A DNA stretch of 5,542 nucleotides from Clostridiaceae bacterium (GTDB lineage: Bacteria; Bacillota; Clostridia; Oscillospirales; Acutalibacteraceae). Shown piece after piece: positions 1 to 5,493 of this stretch. The DNA is taken from assembly GCA_016281115.1 (NCBI GenBank), contig JAEEHZ010000137.1, positions 1 to 5,542 of the forward strand, written 5' to 3'. Both the position numbers and the translations under genes were made by a program. The notes beneath the pieces were generated by a model, which worked only from the letters and a program-made list of their open reading frames with translations, had not been told where the DNA came from and ran no database searches. Position 1 is the stretch's first letter, and the number at the start of each line of letters is the position of its first letter.

Positions 1-713
1 CCGTCAATTACGGTGGGAATAACAAATTCGTCCGTTACGCCGTCGGCATATGACATTTCAACAGCCTTAACAGCACTGTCACAATGGTTTCCCTCTCCGT
101 AAACGATCGCGCTGTAAGCCTTTTCAACGCGTTCCCAGCGGTTGTCACGGTCCATTGCGTAGTATCTGCCCATTACGGTGGCAATTTTGCCCACTCCGAT
201 CTCAGCCGCTTTCTCTTCACATTCTCTTACAAAATCTGCTCCGCTGCTGGGCGGAACGTCGCGACCGTCGAGAAAAGCGTGTATGTATACTTCTTTTAAG
301 CCCTTACGCTTTGCAAGTTCAAGTATTCTGTACATATGCGTGTTATGGCTGTGTACACCGCCGTCTGAGAGCAAACCGAAAAGGTGAAGCGCAGAATTAT
401 TCTTTATTGCATTATCAACTGCGCCTGAAAGTGCAGGATTTTCAAAAAAGTCCCCGTCTTTTATGGATTTCGTTATCCTTGTAAGCTCCTGATAAACAAT
501 TCTGCCTGCGCCGATATTTGTGTGTCCTACCTCACTGTTTCCCATTTGACCGTCGGGCAGACCTACGTCCATGCCGGAAGCGCCGATCTGCGTAATGGGG
601 TTTGATGAGAACAATTTGTCAATATTCGGCTTTTTTGCCGCTTTAATTGCGTTGCCTTTTTCGGGTGCAATGCCAAATCCGTCAAGTATAATAAGTGCTA
701 AAGGTTTTTTCAT
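1..713 (-). CDS. gpmI: 2,3-bisphosphoglycerate-independent phosphoglycerate mutase, N-terminal part (runs off left edge)
   Basis: This enzyme interconverts 3- and 2-phosphoglycerate in the cytosol, using two Mn ions and a phosphoserine intermediate. The 237 visible codons are roughly the first half of a family usually near 510 residues; the stop lies left of the window. The N-terminus has the metal-binding LDGFG (Asp11), then DGQMGNSEVGH with the nucleophilic serine at residue 60. SDGGVHSH, the HAFLDGRDVPP substrate-binding segment and GRYYAMDRDNRWERV follow, and TDEFVIPTVI lies near the edge. These are all family hallmarks, so the identification is firm. The ATG at 713 is chosen because GAGAGG (724-729) lies 10 nt upstream and residues 1-14 align with the family start. 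It begins 23 bp after the tpiA stop with no terminator between, so it is probably the distal gene of a pgk-tpiA-gpmI operon. No frameshift is seen. Confidence 0.97.
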   Translation of the reverse strand, partial: MKKPLALIILDGFGIAPEKGNAIKAAKKPNIDKLFSSNPITQIGASGMDVGLPDGQMGNSEVGHTNIGAGRIVYQELTRITKSIKDGDFFENPALSGAVDNAIKNNSALHLFGLLSDGGVHSHNTHMYRILELAKRKGLKEVYIHAFLDGRDVPPSSGADFVRECEEKAAEIGVGKIATVMGRYYAMDRDNRWERVEKAYSAIVYGEGNHCDSAVKAVEMSYADGVTDEFVIPTVID

Positions 714-736
714 CTATTTGTTACCTCTCAATCTTA

Positions 737-1510
737 TTATTTGGATGCCGATCTTACAAGCGCTTCAAAGTCAGCAGCCTTAAGAGACGCTCCGCCTATA
801 AGACCGCCGTCTATATCTTCCCGAGACAGAAGTTCGTCGGCATTTGCAGGCTTCATAGAGCCGCCGTATTGTATCGTAACGCCGTCTGCTGCTTGCTTTG
901 TGTAAAGGCTTTTAACAGTGCTTCTTATAAATCCGCAAACCTCGGCTGCCTGCTGTGATGTGGCAGTTCTGCCCGTGCCGATAGCCCATACAGGCTCATA
1001 TGCGATTATTACATCTTTAAGCTGCTCTTCAGTAACGCCTTTAAGTGCGATCTTTGTCTGCATAGCTACGATCTCTTCGGTTATACCGTCATCTCGTTGT
1101 TCTAATGTTTCACCAACGCAGAGTATTACTTTAATTCCTGCGTTCAGCGCCGCCAATGTTCTTTTGTTTACGGTCAAATCTGTTTCACCGAAATACTGTC
1201 TTCTTTCACTGTGACCTATAATTACATATTCAACGCCCATCTCTGTGAGCATATCTGCAGATATTTCTCCTGTAAATGCGCCGCTTTTCTCAAAGTGACA
1301 ATTTTGCGCACCAACCTTGATATTTGTTCCTTGCGTGAGTTCGAGTGCTGTTTCGAGGTTTGTAAACGGCACACAGATTATAACTTCGCAATCTGCGTTT
1401 TTGATTATTTCACTTTGTTTAAGCTCATTTATAAGCTCTGCGGCTTCAGCGCGGTTTTTGTTCATTTTCCAGTTTCCTGCCAATATGGCTTTGCGTAAAT
1501 TTTTATTCAT
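737..1510 (-). CDS. tpiA: Triosephosphate isomerase
   Basis: This cytosolic TIM-barrel enzyme interconverts dihydroxyacetone phosphate and glyceraldehyde 3-phosphate. The 257-residue product is close to the usual 250. All catalytic parts are visible: AGNWKMNK with Asn13 and Lys15, IIGHSERRQYFGE with the electrophile His100, AYEPVWAIGTG with the base Glu172, and the phosphate-binding QYGGSMKP and GLIGGASL loops near the C-terminus. Mobile loop 6 reads GTGRTAT, with Arg where Lys is more usual; this is conservative. An in-frame ATG at 1534 would add eight residues, but the AGGAG at 1522-1526 falls inside that extension and sits 11 nt before the ATG at 1510, which also matches the family N-terminus. 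The gene lies between pgk and gpmI, consistent with a glycolytic operon. Confidence 0.97.
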   Translation of the reverse strand: MNKNLRKAILAGNWKMNKNRAEAAELINELKQSEIIKNADCEVIICVPFTNLETALELTQGTNIKVGAQNCHFEKSGAFTGEISADMLTEMGVEYVIIGHSERRQYFGETDLTVNKRTLAALNAGIKVILCVGETLEQRDDGITEEIVAMQTKIALKGVTEEQLKDVIIAYEPVWAIGTGRTATSQQAAEVCGFIRSTVKSLYTKQAADGVTIQYGGSMKPANADELLSREDIDGGLIGGASLKAADFEALVRSASK

Positions 1511-1520
1511 AATGTTATTC

Positions 1521-1526
1521 ACTCCT
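1521..1526 (-). promoter_or_regulatory. Ribosome binding site of tpiA
   Basis: On the minus strand AGGAGT lies 11 nt before the ATG at 1510. It would be inside the coding region if the upstream in-frame ATG at 1534 were used, so it decides the start. Confidence 0.75.
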
Positions 1527-1540
1527 GTCAGCACACTGCA

Positions 1541-1572
1541 AGCCTCTCCCGAATAAAAACAGGGGAGAGGCT
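1541..1572. other. Perfect 10-bp hairpin in the pgk-tpiA gap
   Basis: AGCCTCTCCC (1541-1550) is the exact reverse complement of GGGAGAGGCT (1563-1572), with a 12-nt loop. It lies in the 99-bp gap between the pgk stop and the tpiA start. In the transcribed (minus) direction it is followed by GCAGTGTGCT and not by a U-run, so it is unlikely to be a standard intrinsic terminator. A 3'-end-protecting, processing or partial attenuation structure within the operon mRNA is a more likely role (inference). Confidence 0.75.
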
Positions 1573-1609
1573 ATGCGATTTTTGCTGTTATTTTATTGTT
1601 TATATATTA

Positions 1610-2803
1610 TTATTTTTCGTTAAGGCAAGCTATACCCGGAAGTTCAAGACCCTCCAAAAACTCAAGAGAAGCGCCGCCGCCTGTTGATATATGAGTCATC
1701 TTGTCTGCGAAGCCGAGCTTTTCAATAGCCGCTGCGCTGTCGCCGCCGCCGATAATTGATATCGCTCCGCTTTCTGCAATTGCTTTTGCAACTGCAATCG
1801 TACCGCCTGCAAAGTTATCCCACTCGGAAACGCCCATAGGACCGTTCCAAACTACAGTTGCCGCGTCTTTAATTGCGTCTGCAAATATCTTTCTTGTTTC
1901 TTCACCTATATCAAGTCCCATCCAGCCATCGGGTATCTCTGTTGAAGGTACATATTTGGACTCTGCGTCGGGAGCGTATTCGGTAGCGACCTTAGTGTCA
2001 ACAGGCAAGAGAAATTTAACACCCTTTTGCTTTGCTTTATCCATCATTTTAAGAGCCATTTCACATTTGTCTTCTTCGCAAAGGGATGTTCCCACGCTGT
2101 ATCCCTGAGCTTTCATAAATGTATAAGACATACCGCCGCCTATGATAAGAATATCAACTTTGTCAAGCAGATTGTTAATAACGCCTATTTTATCGCTGAC
2201 CTTTGCGCCGCCGAGAATAGCAGCAAAAGGTCTCTTGGGCTCTGTAAGCGCGCCGCCCATCACGGCTATTTCTTTTTGAATAAGATAACCGCATACGGCA
2301 GGCAAATAATCTGCAACTCCGGCAGTGGATGCGTGTGCGCGGTGAGCCGTACCGAAAGCATCGTTTACATATATCTCAGCCATAGAAGCCAATTCTTTAG
2401 CGAATGCGGGGTCGTTCTTTTCTTCTTCTTTGTGGAAACGAACGTTTTCTATAAGTTCAACTTCGCCCTCTTTAAGTGAAGCCGCAATTGATTTCGCACT
2501 TTCACCGATAACATCTTTAGCCATTTTAACTTCCATACCCAAAGCTTTTGACAAATACGCCGCAACGGGTGCCAAAGAATATTTCATATTGAATTCGCCC
2601 TTGGGTCTGCCGAGGTGAGAGCAAAGTATAACTTTTGCGTTTTTGCTTAAAAGATATTTTATTGTTTTAAGCGCCTCGTCTATACGCTTCGTGTCTGTAA
2701 TGTTGCCGTCTGCGTCAAACGGAACGTTAAAATCACAGCGAACAAGGACTCTCTTACCGCTTACATCGATATCTTCTACAGATTTTTTGTTTAAGTAATT
2801 CAT
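1610..2803 (-). CDS. pgk: Phosphoglycerate kinase
   Basis: This cytosolic enzyme transfers phosphate between 1,3-bisphosphoglycerate and ADP, making ATP in glycolysis. The product is 397 residues, the usual bacterial length, and both lobes are complete. The N-terminal lobe has RCDFNVP (residues 22-28), CSHLGRPKGE (61-70) and YVNDAFGTAHRAHAS for the 3-phosphoglycerate site. The nucleotide lobe has GGAKVSDKIGVI, WNGPMGVSEW, GGGDSAAA (from about 352) and the STGGGASLEFLEG signature near the C-terminus. An in-frame ATG at 2836 would add 11 residues, but AAGGAGA at 2811-2817 lies 7 nt before the ATG at 2803 and the family start matches that methionine. A near-consensus promoter lies at 2852-2880. 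No gap gene, its common upstream partner, is present here; the neighbour is a sirtuin. Confidence 0.98.
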   Translation of the reverse strand: MNYLNKKSVEDIDVSGKRVLVRCDFNVPFDADGNITDTKRIDEALKTIKYLLSKNAKVILCSHLGRPKGEFNMKYSLAPVAAYLSKALGMEVKMAKDVIGESAKSIAASLKEGEVELIENVRFHKEEEKNDPAFAKELASMAEIYVNDAFGTAHRAHASTAGVADYLPAVCGYLIQKEIAVMGGALTEPKRPFAAILGGAKVSDKIGVINNLLDKVDILIIGGGMSYTFMKAQGYSVGTSLCEEDKCEMALKMMDKAKQKGVKFLLPVDTKVATEYAPDAESKYVPSTEIPDGWMGLDIGEETRKIFADAIKDAATVVWNGPMGVSEWDNFAGGTIAVAKAIAESGAISIIGGGDSAAAIEKLGFADKMTHISTGGGASLEFLEGLELPGIACLNEK

Positions 2804-2810
2804 TATATAT

Positions 2811-2817
2811 TCTCCTT
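2811..2817 (-). promoter_or_regulatory. Ribosome binding site of pgk
   Basis: AAGGAGA on the minus strand with a 7-nt spacer to the ATG at 2803. It overlaps the coding region of the longer possible start at 2836 and so argues against that start. Confidence 0.85.
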
Positions 2818-2851
2818 TTCGATAAAAAATTAACAAATCAACACAAACGCT

Positions 2852-2880
2852 ATTTTACCCCAAATAATTGTTTTTTTCAA
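2852..2880 (-). promoter_or_regulatory. Sigma-A-type promoter of the pgk operon
   Basis: On the minus strand TTGAAA (2875-2880) and TAAAAT (2852-2857) are separated by exactly 17 nt. Transcription would start near 2845, giving a leader of roughly 40 nt before pgk. The surroundings are AT-rich. Because this promoter lies between the sirtuin stop and pgk, the glycolytic genes can be transcribed independently of the sirtuin. No clear operator or terminator is visible in the rest of the 141-bp gap. Confidence 0.75.
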
Positions 2881-2944
2881 TAGTTTTATCAAATAATTTA
2901 ACACAATTTAACAGCTTTATCCGAATACATTATAAAATTTGCTG

Positions 2945-3691
2945 TTACTGACATATCTCACTGAGGATGTCTCCTACTGAATCACGGATGACAAGCTCTG
3001 CGTACCGGTCATAGGGAGTGGGGGAATAGTTGATTATAACAAGATGATTTCCTCTGTACGCATTTATCAAAGACGCGGCCGGCTGTACCACAAGCGATGT
3101 TCCTCCGACAATAAGCACGTCTGCGCGCTCAATGTGAAGCTCAGCCTGCAAAAATGTGTTATTGTCAAGCCCTTCTCCGTAAAGCACAACATCCGGGCGA
3201 ATTATTCCGCCGCATTTTTCACAGCGTGGTATTCCTTTTGAATTAAGAATATGATCCGGCGGATATTTGTCCCTACACAAAGAACAGTAATTGCGCTTTA
3301 CACTGCCGTGAAGTTCAAACACAGTTTTGCTCCCTGCAAGCTGATGAAGCCCGTCTATGTTCTGTGTTACTACTGCGGTGAGCTTGCCGGTTTTCTCTAA
3401 ATCGGCAAGCGCCCTGTGGGCATTGTTTGGTTTTGCATTTGGGTAGAGCATAGCATTTCTGTAATAATCGAAAAACAACTCAGGTTCACGCATAAGGCAG
3501 GTGTTACTTAGTAAATATTCGGCAGGCATACCGTAGTTGTCGGCATCTTGTGCGTACAGTCCGTTTGTGCCGCGAAAATCGGGTATACCGCTTTCGGTGG
3601 ACACACCCGCACCGCCGAAGAATACTACTCTTTTTGACACTGAAAGTATGTTTTTGAGTGTATTTGCTTTTTCGATGTTTTCGGGTTTCAT
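2945..3691 (-). CDS. Sir2-family NAD-dependent protein deacylase (sirtuin)
   Basis: Sirtuins remove acetyl or other acyl groups from protein lysines, consuming NAD and releasing nicotinamide and O-acyl-ADP-ribose. The 248-residue product is a complete single-domain bacterial sirtuin. Visible motifs are GGAGVSTESGIPDFRG (26-41) for NAD binding, TQNIDGLH (109-116), the catalytic His128 in ELHGS, a zinc ribbon with Cys136/139 and Cys157/160, RPDVVLYGE, and GTSLVVQPAASL with INYSPTPYD for the adenosine side. The ATG at 3691 is preferred: the only purine-rich site, AAAGGA, is 10 nt upstream, whereas a GTG at 3700 would sit almost on it. It reads toward pgk. Acyl specificity cannot be told from the sequence. 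The gene symbol is left blank because cobB, srtN and sir2 are all used for such genes. Confidence 0.95.
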   Translation of the reverse strand: MKPENIEKANTLKNILSVSKRVVFFGGAGVSTESGIPDFRGTNGLYAQDADNYGMPAEYLLSNTCLMREPELFFDYYRNAMLYPNAKPNNAHRALADLEKTGKLTAVVTQNIDGLHQLAGSKTVFELHGSVKRNYCSLCRDKYPPDHILNSKGIPRCEKCGGIIRPDVVLYGEGLDNNTFLQAELHIERADVLIVGGTSLVVQPAASLINAYRGNHLVIINYSPTPYDRYAELVIRDSVGDILSEICQ

Positions 3692-3735
3692 TACGTACAC
3701 ATCCTTTATTTTAGGTATTTTAAAATTTCAGAGAT

Positions 3736-3764
3736 ATTATACACCATTTTTTACAAGCTTTAAA
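3736..3764 (-). promoter_or_regulatory. Probable promoter of the sirtuin gene
   Basis: A perfect -10 TATAAT (3736-3741, minus strand) has the weaker -35 TTTAAA (3759-3764) 17 nt upstream. Transcription would start about 7 nt beyond the -10 and leave a short leader of roughly 35-40 nt before the ATG at 3691. Confidence 0.6.
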
Positions 3765-3828
3765 GGTTATGTAGGCATTTAATTTAAGTAATTTAAAATT
3801 CTAAAATTAAATAATTAGAAAAAATCTA

Positions 3829-3857
3829 TTGACAACACGGGCAAAATATGATATCAT
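3829..3857 (+). promoter_or_regulatory. Strong promoter of the tRNA-Ser operon
   Basis: Consensus -35 TTGACA (3829-3834), exactly 17 nt of spacer, then -10 TATCAT (3852-3857). The first tRNA begins at 3872, so the 5' leader is only about 7-8 nt. It is divergent from the sirtuin promoter; together the two account for the 180-bp gap between the sirtuin start and the tRNA. The rest of that gap is very AT-rich with no other recognisable signal. Confidence 0.85.
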
Positions 3858-3871
3858 CATCTGCGTTGTAC

Positions 3872-3960
3872 GGAGAGGTGTCCGAGCGGTTTAAGGAGCT
3901 AGTCTTGAAAACTAGTGATTCCGAAAGGAACCAAGGGTTCGAATCCCTTCCTCTCCGCCA
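3872..3960 (+). tRNA. tRNA-Ser (anticodon UGA)
   Basis: An 89-nt cloverleaf with the long variable arm typical of serine tRNAs. The acceptor stem pairs GGAGAGG (3872-3878) with CCTCTCC (3950-3956), followed by discriminator G and an encoded CCA. The anticodon stem pairs CTAGT with ACTAG around a 7-nt loop whose centre is TGA (3906-3908), reading UCN codons. The T-arm GGGTTCGAATCCC is canonical. It is the first gene of a two-tRNA transcript. Confidence 0.97.
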
Positions 3961-3983
3961 CTTAAAAACTTTCACCATTAAAC

Positions 3984-4073
3984 GGAGGATTACTCAAGTG
4001 GTGAAGAGGCTCCCCTGCTAAGGGAGTAGGTCGGGTAACCGGCGCGAGAGTTCGAATCTCTTGTCCTCCGCCA
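3984..4073 (+). tRNA. tRNA-Ser (anticodon GCU)
   Basis: A 90-nt class II tRNA. The acceptor stem pairs GGAGGAT (3984-3990) with GTCCTCC (4063-4069), including a terminal T-G wobble, then discriminator G and an encoded CCA (4071-4073). The anticodon stem CTCCC/GGGAG encloses CTGCTAA, giving anticodon GCT (4017-4019) for AGC/AGU codons. The T-arm GAGTTCGAATCTC is canonical and a long variable arm is present. It lies 23 bp after the first tRNA-Ser and shares its promoter and terminator. Confidence 0.97.
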
Positions 4074-4074
4074 G

Positions 4075-4102
4075 AAAAAAGCACGCTGCGGCGTGCTTTT
4101 TT
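4075..4102 (+). terminator. Intrinsic terminator of the tRNA-Ser operon
   Basis: GCACGC (4081-4086), loop TGCG, GCGTGC (4091-4096), flanked by six A on the left and six T on the right. The T-run gives a classical rho-independent terminator on the plus strand, starting 2 nt after the CCA of the second tRNA. The A-run makes it symmetrical, so it could also act on the minus strand. Confidence 0.93.
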
Positions 4103-4104
4103 CA

Positions 4105-4275
4105 ATGAAATTCGTTCCTTACGGAACGAGTGAAATATGCCTGCGGCATATGAAATACGCAACGCGTATGAAATGTGCTTCGCACATGAAGGAACGAATT
4201 TTATCTCACATTTTGCCGACGGCAAAATATTTCATAATCCGAAGGATTATTTCATATTGCGCAGCAATATTTCAT
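4105..4275. repeat. Ordered triloop-hairpin array with GAA/TTC punctuation
   Basis: Six perfect short hairpins, each with a 3-nt loop and each beginning and ending in AT: 4135-4151, 4155-4169, 4173-4187, 4210-4228, 4234-4250 and 4254-4270. Stem lengths are 6-8 bp and stem sequences differ. In the left half the units are separated by GAA, as exact ATGAAAT at 4105, 4150 and 4168 with variants at 4130 and 4186. In the right half they are separated by TTC, as exact ATTTCAT at 4229, 4249 and 4269. The linker therefore inverts at the centre near 4192-4209. An 11-bp stem (4108-4118 with 4191-4201) encloses the left three hairpins. The array begins 3 nt after the tRNA terminator and ends at the promoter of the four-helix-bundle gene. 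It is non-coding repeat DNA, possibly part of a small mobile element (inference). Confidence 0.85.
4108..4201. repeat. 11-bp long-range inverted repeat enclosing three hairpins
   Basis: AAATTCGTTCC (4108-4118) is the exact reverse complement of GGAACGAATTT (4191-4201). The left arm can instead pair locally: TCGTTCC (4112-4118) with GGAACGA (4123-4129) over the loop TTAC, a perfect 7-bp hairpin. The two pairings exclude each other. As RNA the long form would be a multibranch junction with hairpins at 4135, 4155 and 4173. Confidence 0.8.
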
Positions 4276-4281
4276 TTAATA

Positions 4282-4290
4282 TGCTATAAT
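4282..4290 (+). promoter_or_regulatory. Extended -10 promoter of the four-helix-bundle gene
   Basis: TGCTATAAT is a perfect TGn plus TATAAT extended -10 element. No good -35 is found at 17 nt because that position lies in the last hairpin of the array, but extended -10 promoters often do without one. Transcription would start near 4297, about 12 nt before the ATG at 4309. The array would then lie upstream of this transcript. Confidence 0.55.
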
Positions 4291-4308
4291 GTTTCAGCGG
4301 TGATTTGG

Positions 4309-4689
4309 ATGAAAGAAAATAAGCTTGTTGATTTGTCTATGGATTTTTCTGTTAAAATATTAAAGCTATGCGAAACTGTAAAAGGGCATTATTCGCTTGT
4401 TAATCAATTGGAACGTTCCGGCACCTCCATCGGGGCAAACATCCACGAAGCCAATTATGCCCACAGCAAAGCTGATTTCGTTGCCAAACTGCAAATCGCA
4501 TTGAAAGAGTGTTATGAAACGGAGTATTGGCTTGAACTGTTTTCCAAATCAGAATTGACAGATAAATCCTTATTTAAACCGCTGTTTGATCAGTGTGGGA
4601 CAATCCGCAGGATATTGATTGCTTCCATAAATACGGCAAAGCAGACGGACAATCAACGAAGTAATTTCTCACCATCGGTCAGCTTTTGA
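4309..4689 (+). CDS. Four-helix-bundle protein (23S rRNA intervening-sequence protein family)
   Basis: The 126-residue product has the family hallmark RSGTSIGANIHEA (36-48), followed by SKADFVAKLQIALKECYETEYWLEL (53-77) and a last helix with IRRILIASINTAK near the C-terminus. The protein is small, helical and soluble, without signal peptide or membrane segment. The family was first seen in intervening sequences of 23S rRNA genes and also occurs as scattered stand-alone genes; its molecular function is not settled, and RNA binding or a pentameric assembly has been suggested. The frame stays open upstream to 4093, but that stretch translates hairpins, so the ATG at 4309 is taken. No clear Shine-Dalgarno precedes it, only GGTGATTTGG, and the leader would be very short. 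The tail after NTAK, about 13 polar residues, may be fused or frayed sequence. It is preceded by the hairpin array and followed after 27 bp by a dehydrogenase gene. Confidence 0.87.
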   Translation: MKENKLVDLSMDFSVKILKLCETVKGHYSLVNQLERSGTSIGANIHEANYAHSKADFVAKLQIALKECYETEYWLELFSKSELTDKSLFKPLFDQCGTIRRILIASINTAKQTDNQRSNFSPSVSF

Positions 4690-4716
4690 GAAAGCAGCTG
4701 AAAGCGAGGCGCAGCT

Positions 4717-5493
4717 ATGTCAAAATATCTTGTAACCGGCGCAGGCGGGGGTATGGGCTCCGCTATCTGCCGCGCCCTGATAGATCGCGGGCACGAGGTA
4801 GTCGGGCTCGACATTGCCGAGCCGCATGAGCCTTGCTGCTCTTTTATCCGCGCTGACCTGGCAAACCCCGCCTCTCTCGAGAAAGCGTTTTCAAAAATCG
4901 AAAGGCTTGACGGCGTCGTCCACGCCGCCGGGCTATACGATCTAAACTCCCTCGTCGAGATGGGCGAGGATGAGTTTTTGAGGATTTTTAACGTAAACCT
5001 CTTCGGCGTAGCCCGCGTAAATCGGCTTGCCGTCCCGCTCCTAAGCGAAAACGCCCGGATAGTCATCATAACGAGCGAGCTTGCGCCCCTCGATCCCCTG
5101 CCGTTTACGGGCATCTACGCCGTGACGAAGGCGGCGCTTGACAAATACGCCTTCTCGCTCGCGATGGAGCTTCAGCTTCTCGGCGTCTCCGTCTCGGTAG
5201 TCCGTCCCGGCGCGGTGGATACCGGTATGCTCCCCGCCTCGATGCGGGCTCTCGATCGCTTTGTTGAAGAAACAAAGCTTTATTCCGTAAACGCGGAGCG
5301 CTTCAAAAAGATAGTCGCGGGCTTTGAGTCGCACACGGTATCGCCCCAAAAGCTCGCAGAGCGCGTCCTTCGCCCGCTCGAGGCGAAGCGCCCGCGCTTC
5401 GTTTACAGCCTGAACAGAAATCCGCTTCTTATGCTGCTTAGCGCCCTTCCCCGCAGTCTCCAGCTTTTTGTAATACGGAAGCTAATATCATAA
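4717..5493 (+). CDS. Short-chain dehydrogenase/reductase (SDR), substrate unknown
   Basis: A 258-residue classical SDR with a Rossmann fold, expected to oxidise or reduce an alcohol/carbonyl using NAD(P). Visible are TGAGGGMG (7-14) for cofactor binding, Asp32 at the end of strand 2 (favouring NAD over NADP), HAAG (69-72), the structural Asn94 in NVN, and the catalytic triad Ser120, Tyr134 and Lys138 in YAVTK. PG at 164-165 follows. The C-terminus has a leucine-rich tail (about 231-258, NPLLMLLSALPRSLQLFVIRKL) that could be an amphipathic membrane-contacting or dimerisation helix. GAGG at 4706-4709 lies 7 nt before the ATG. Base composition is clearly higher in GC than in the glycolytic genes, with many codons ending in C or G, suggesting a different origin. 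The substrate cannot be inferred: the only close neighbour is the four-helix-bundle gene, 27 bp upstream. Confidence 0.92.
   Translation: MSKYLVTGAGGGMGSAICRALIDRGHEVVGLDIAEPHEPCCSFIRADLANPASLEKAFSKIERLDGVVHAAGLYDLNSLVEMGEDEFLRIFNVNLFGVARVNRLAVPLLSENARIVIITSELAPLDPLPFTGIYAVTKAALDKYAFSLAMELQLLGVSVSVVRPGAVDTGMLPASMRALDRFVEETKLYSVNAERFKKIVAGFESHTVSPQKLAERVLRPLEAKRPRFVYSLNRNPLLMLLSALPRSLQLFVIRKLIS

Noticed and set aside
1541..1572. Rho-independent terminator after pgk
   Set aside because: There is no T-run on the 3' side in the transcribed direction; it is listed as a hairpin of unknown role instead.
1701..2479. Plus-strand reading frames opposite pgk (135 and 150 codons)
   Set aside because: They are antisense to a clear pgk gene, with no known motifs; they mirror its codon pattern.
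3950..4073. Direct repeat of TTCGAATC and CTCCGCCA as attachment sites
   Set aside because: These are the T-arm and acceptor ends of the two tRNAs, expected in both genes.
3962..4225. Minus-strand reading frame of 87 codons
   Set aside because: It is antisense to the second tRNA-Ser, its terminator and the hairpin array, and has no recognisable domain or ribosome binding site.
4105..4275. CRISPR array
   Set aside because: Repeats are only 7 bp, units are self-complementary hairpins of 15-19 nt, and there are no cas genes or typical spacers.
4093..4308. 72-codon N-terminal extension of the four-helix-bundle protein
   Set aside because: It starts inside the tRNA terminator and translates hairpin repeats; the family N-terminus matches the methionine at 4309.
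4105..4689. True 23S rRNA intervening sequence
   Set aside because: No rRNA sequence flanks it; only the protein family and the hairpin-rich context are shared.
4682..4695. Short hairpin GCTTT-TGAG-AAAGC at the stop of the four-helix-bundle gene
   Set aside because: A 5-bp AT-containing stem with no T-run is too weak to call a terminator.
4653..5349. Minus-strand reading frames opposite the SDR gene (153 and 102 codons)
   Set aside because: High GC makes long antisense frames common; the plus strand has full SDR motifs and a ribosome binding site.
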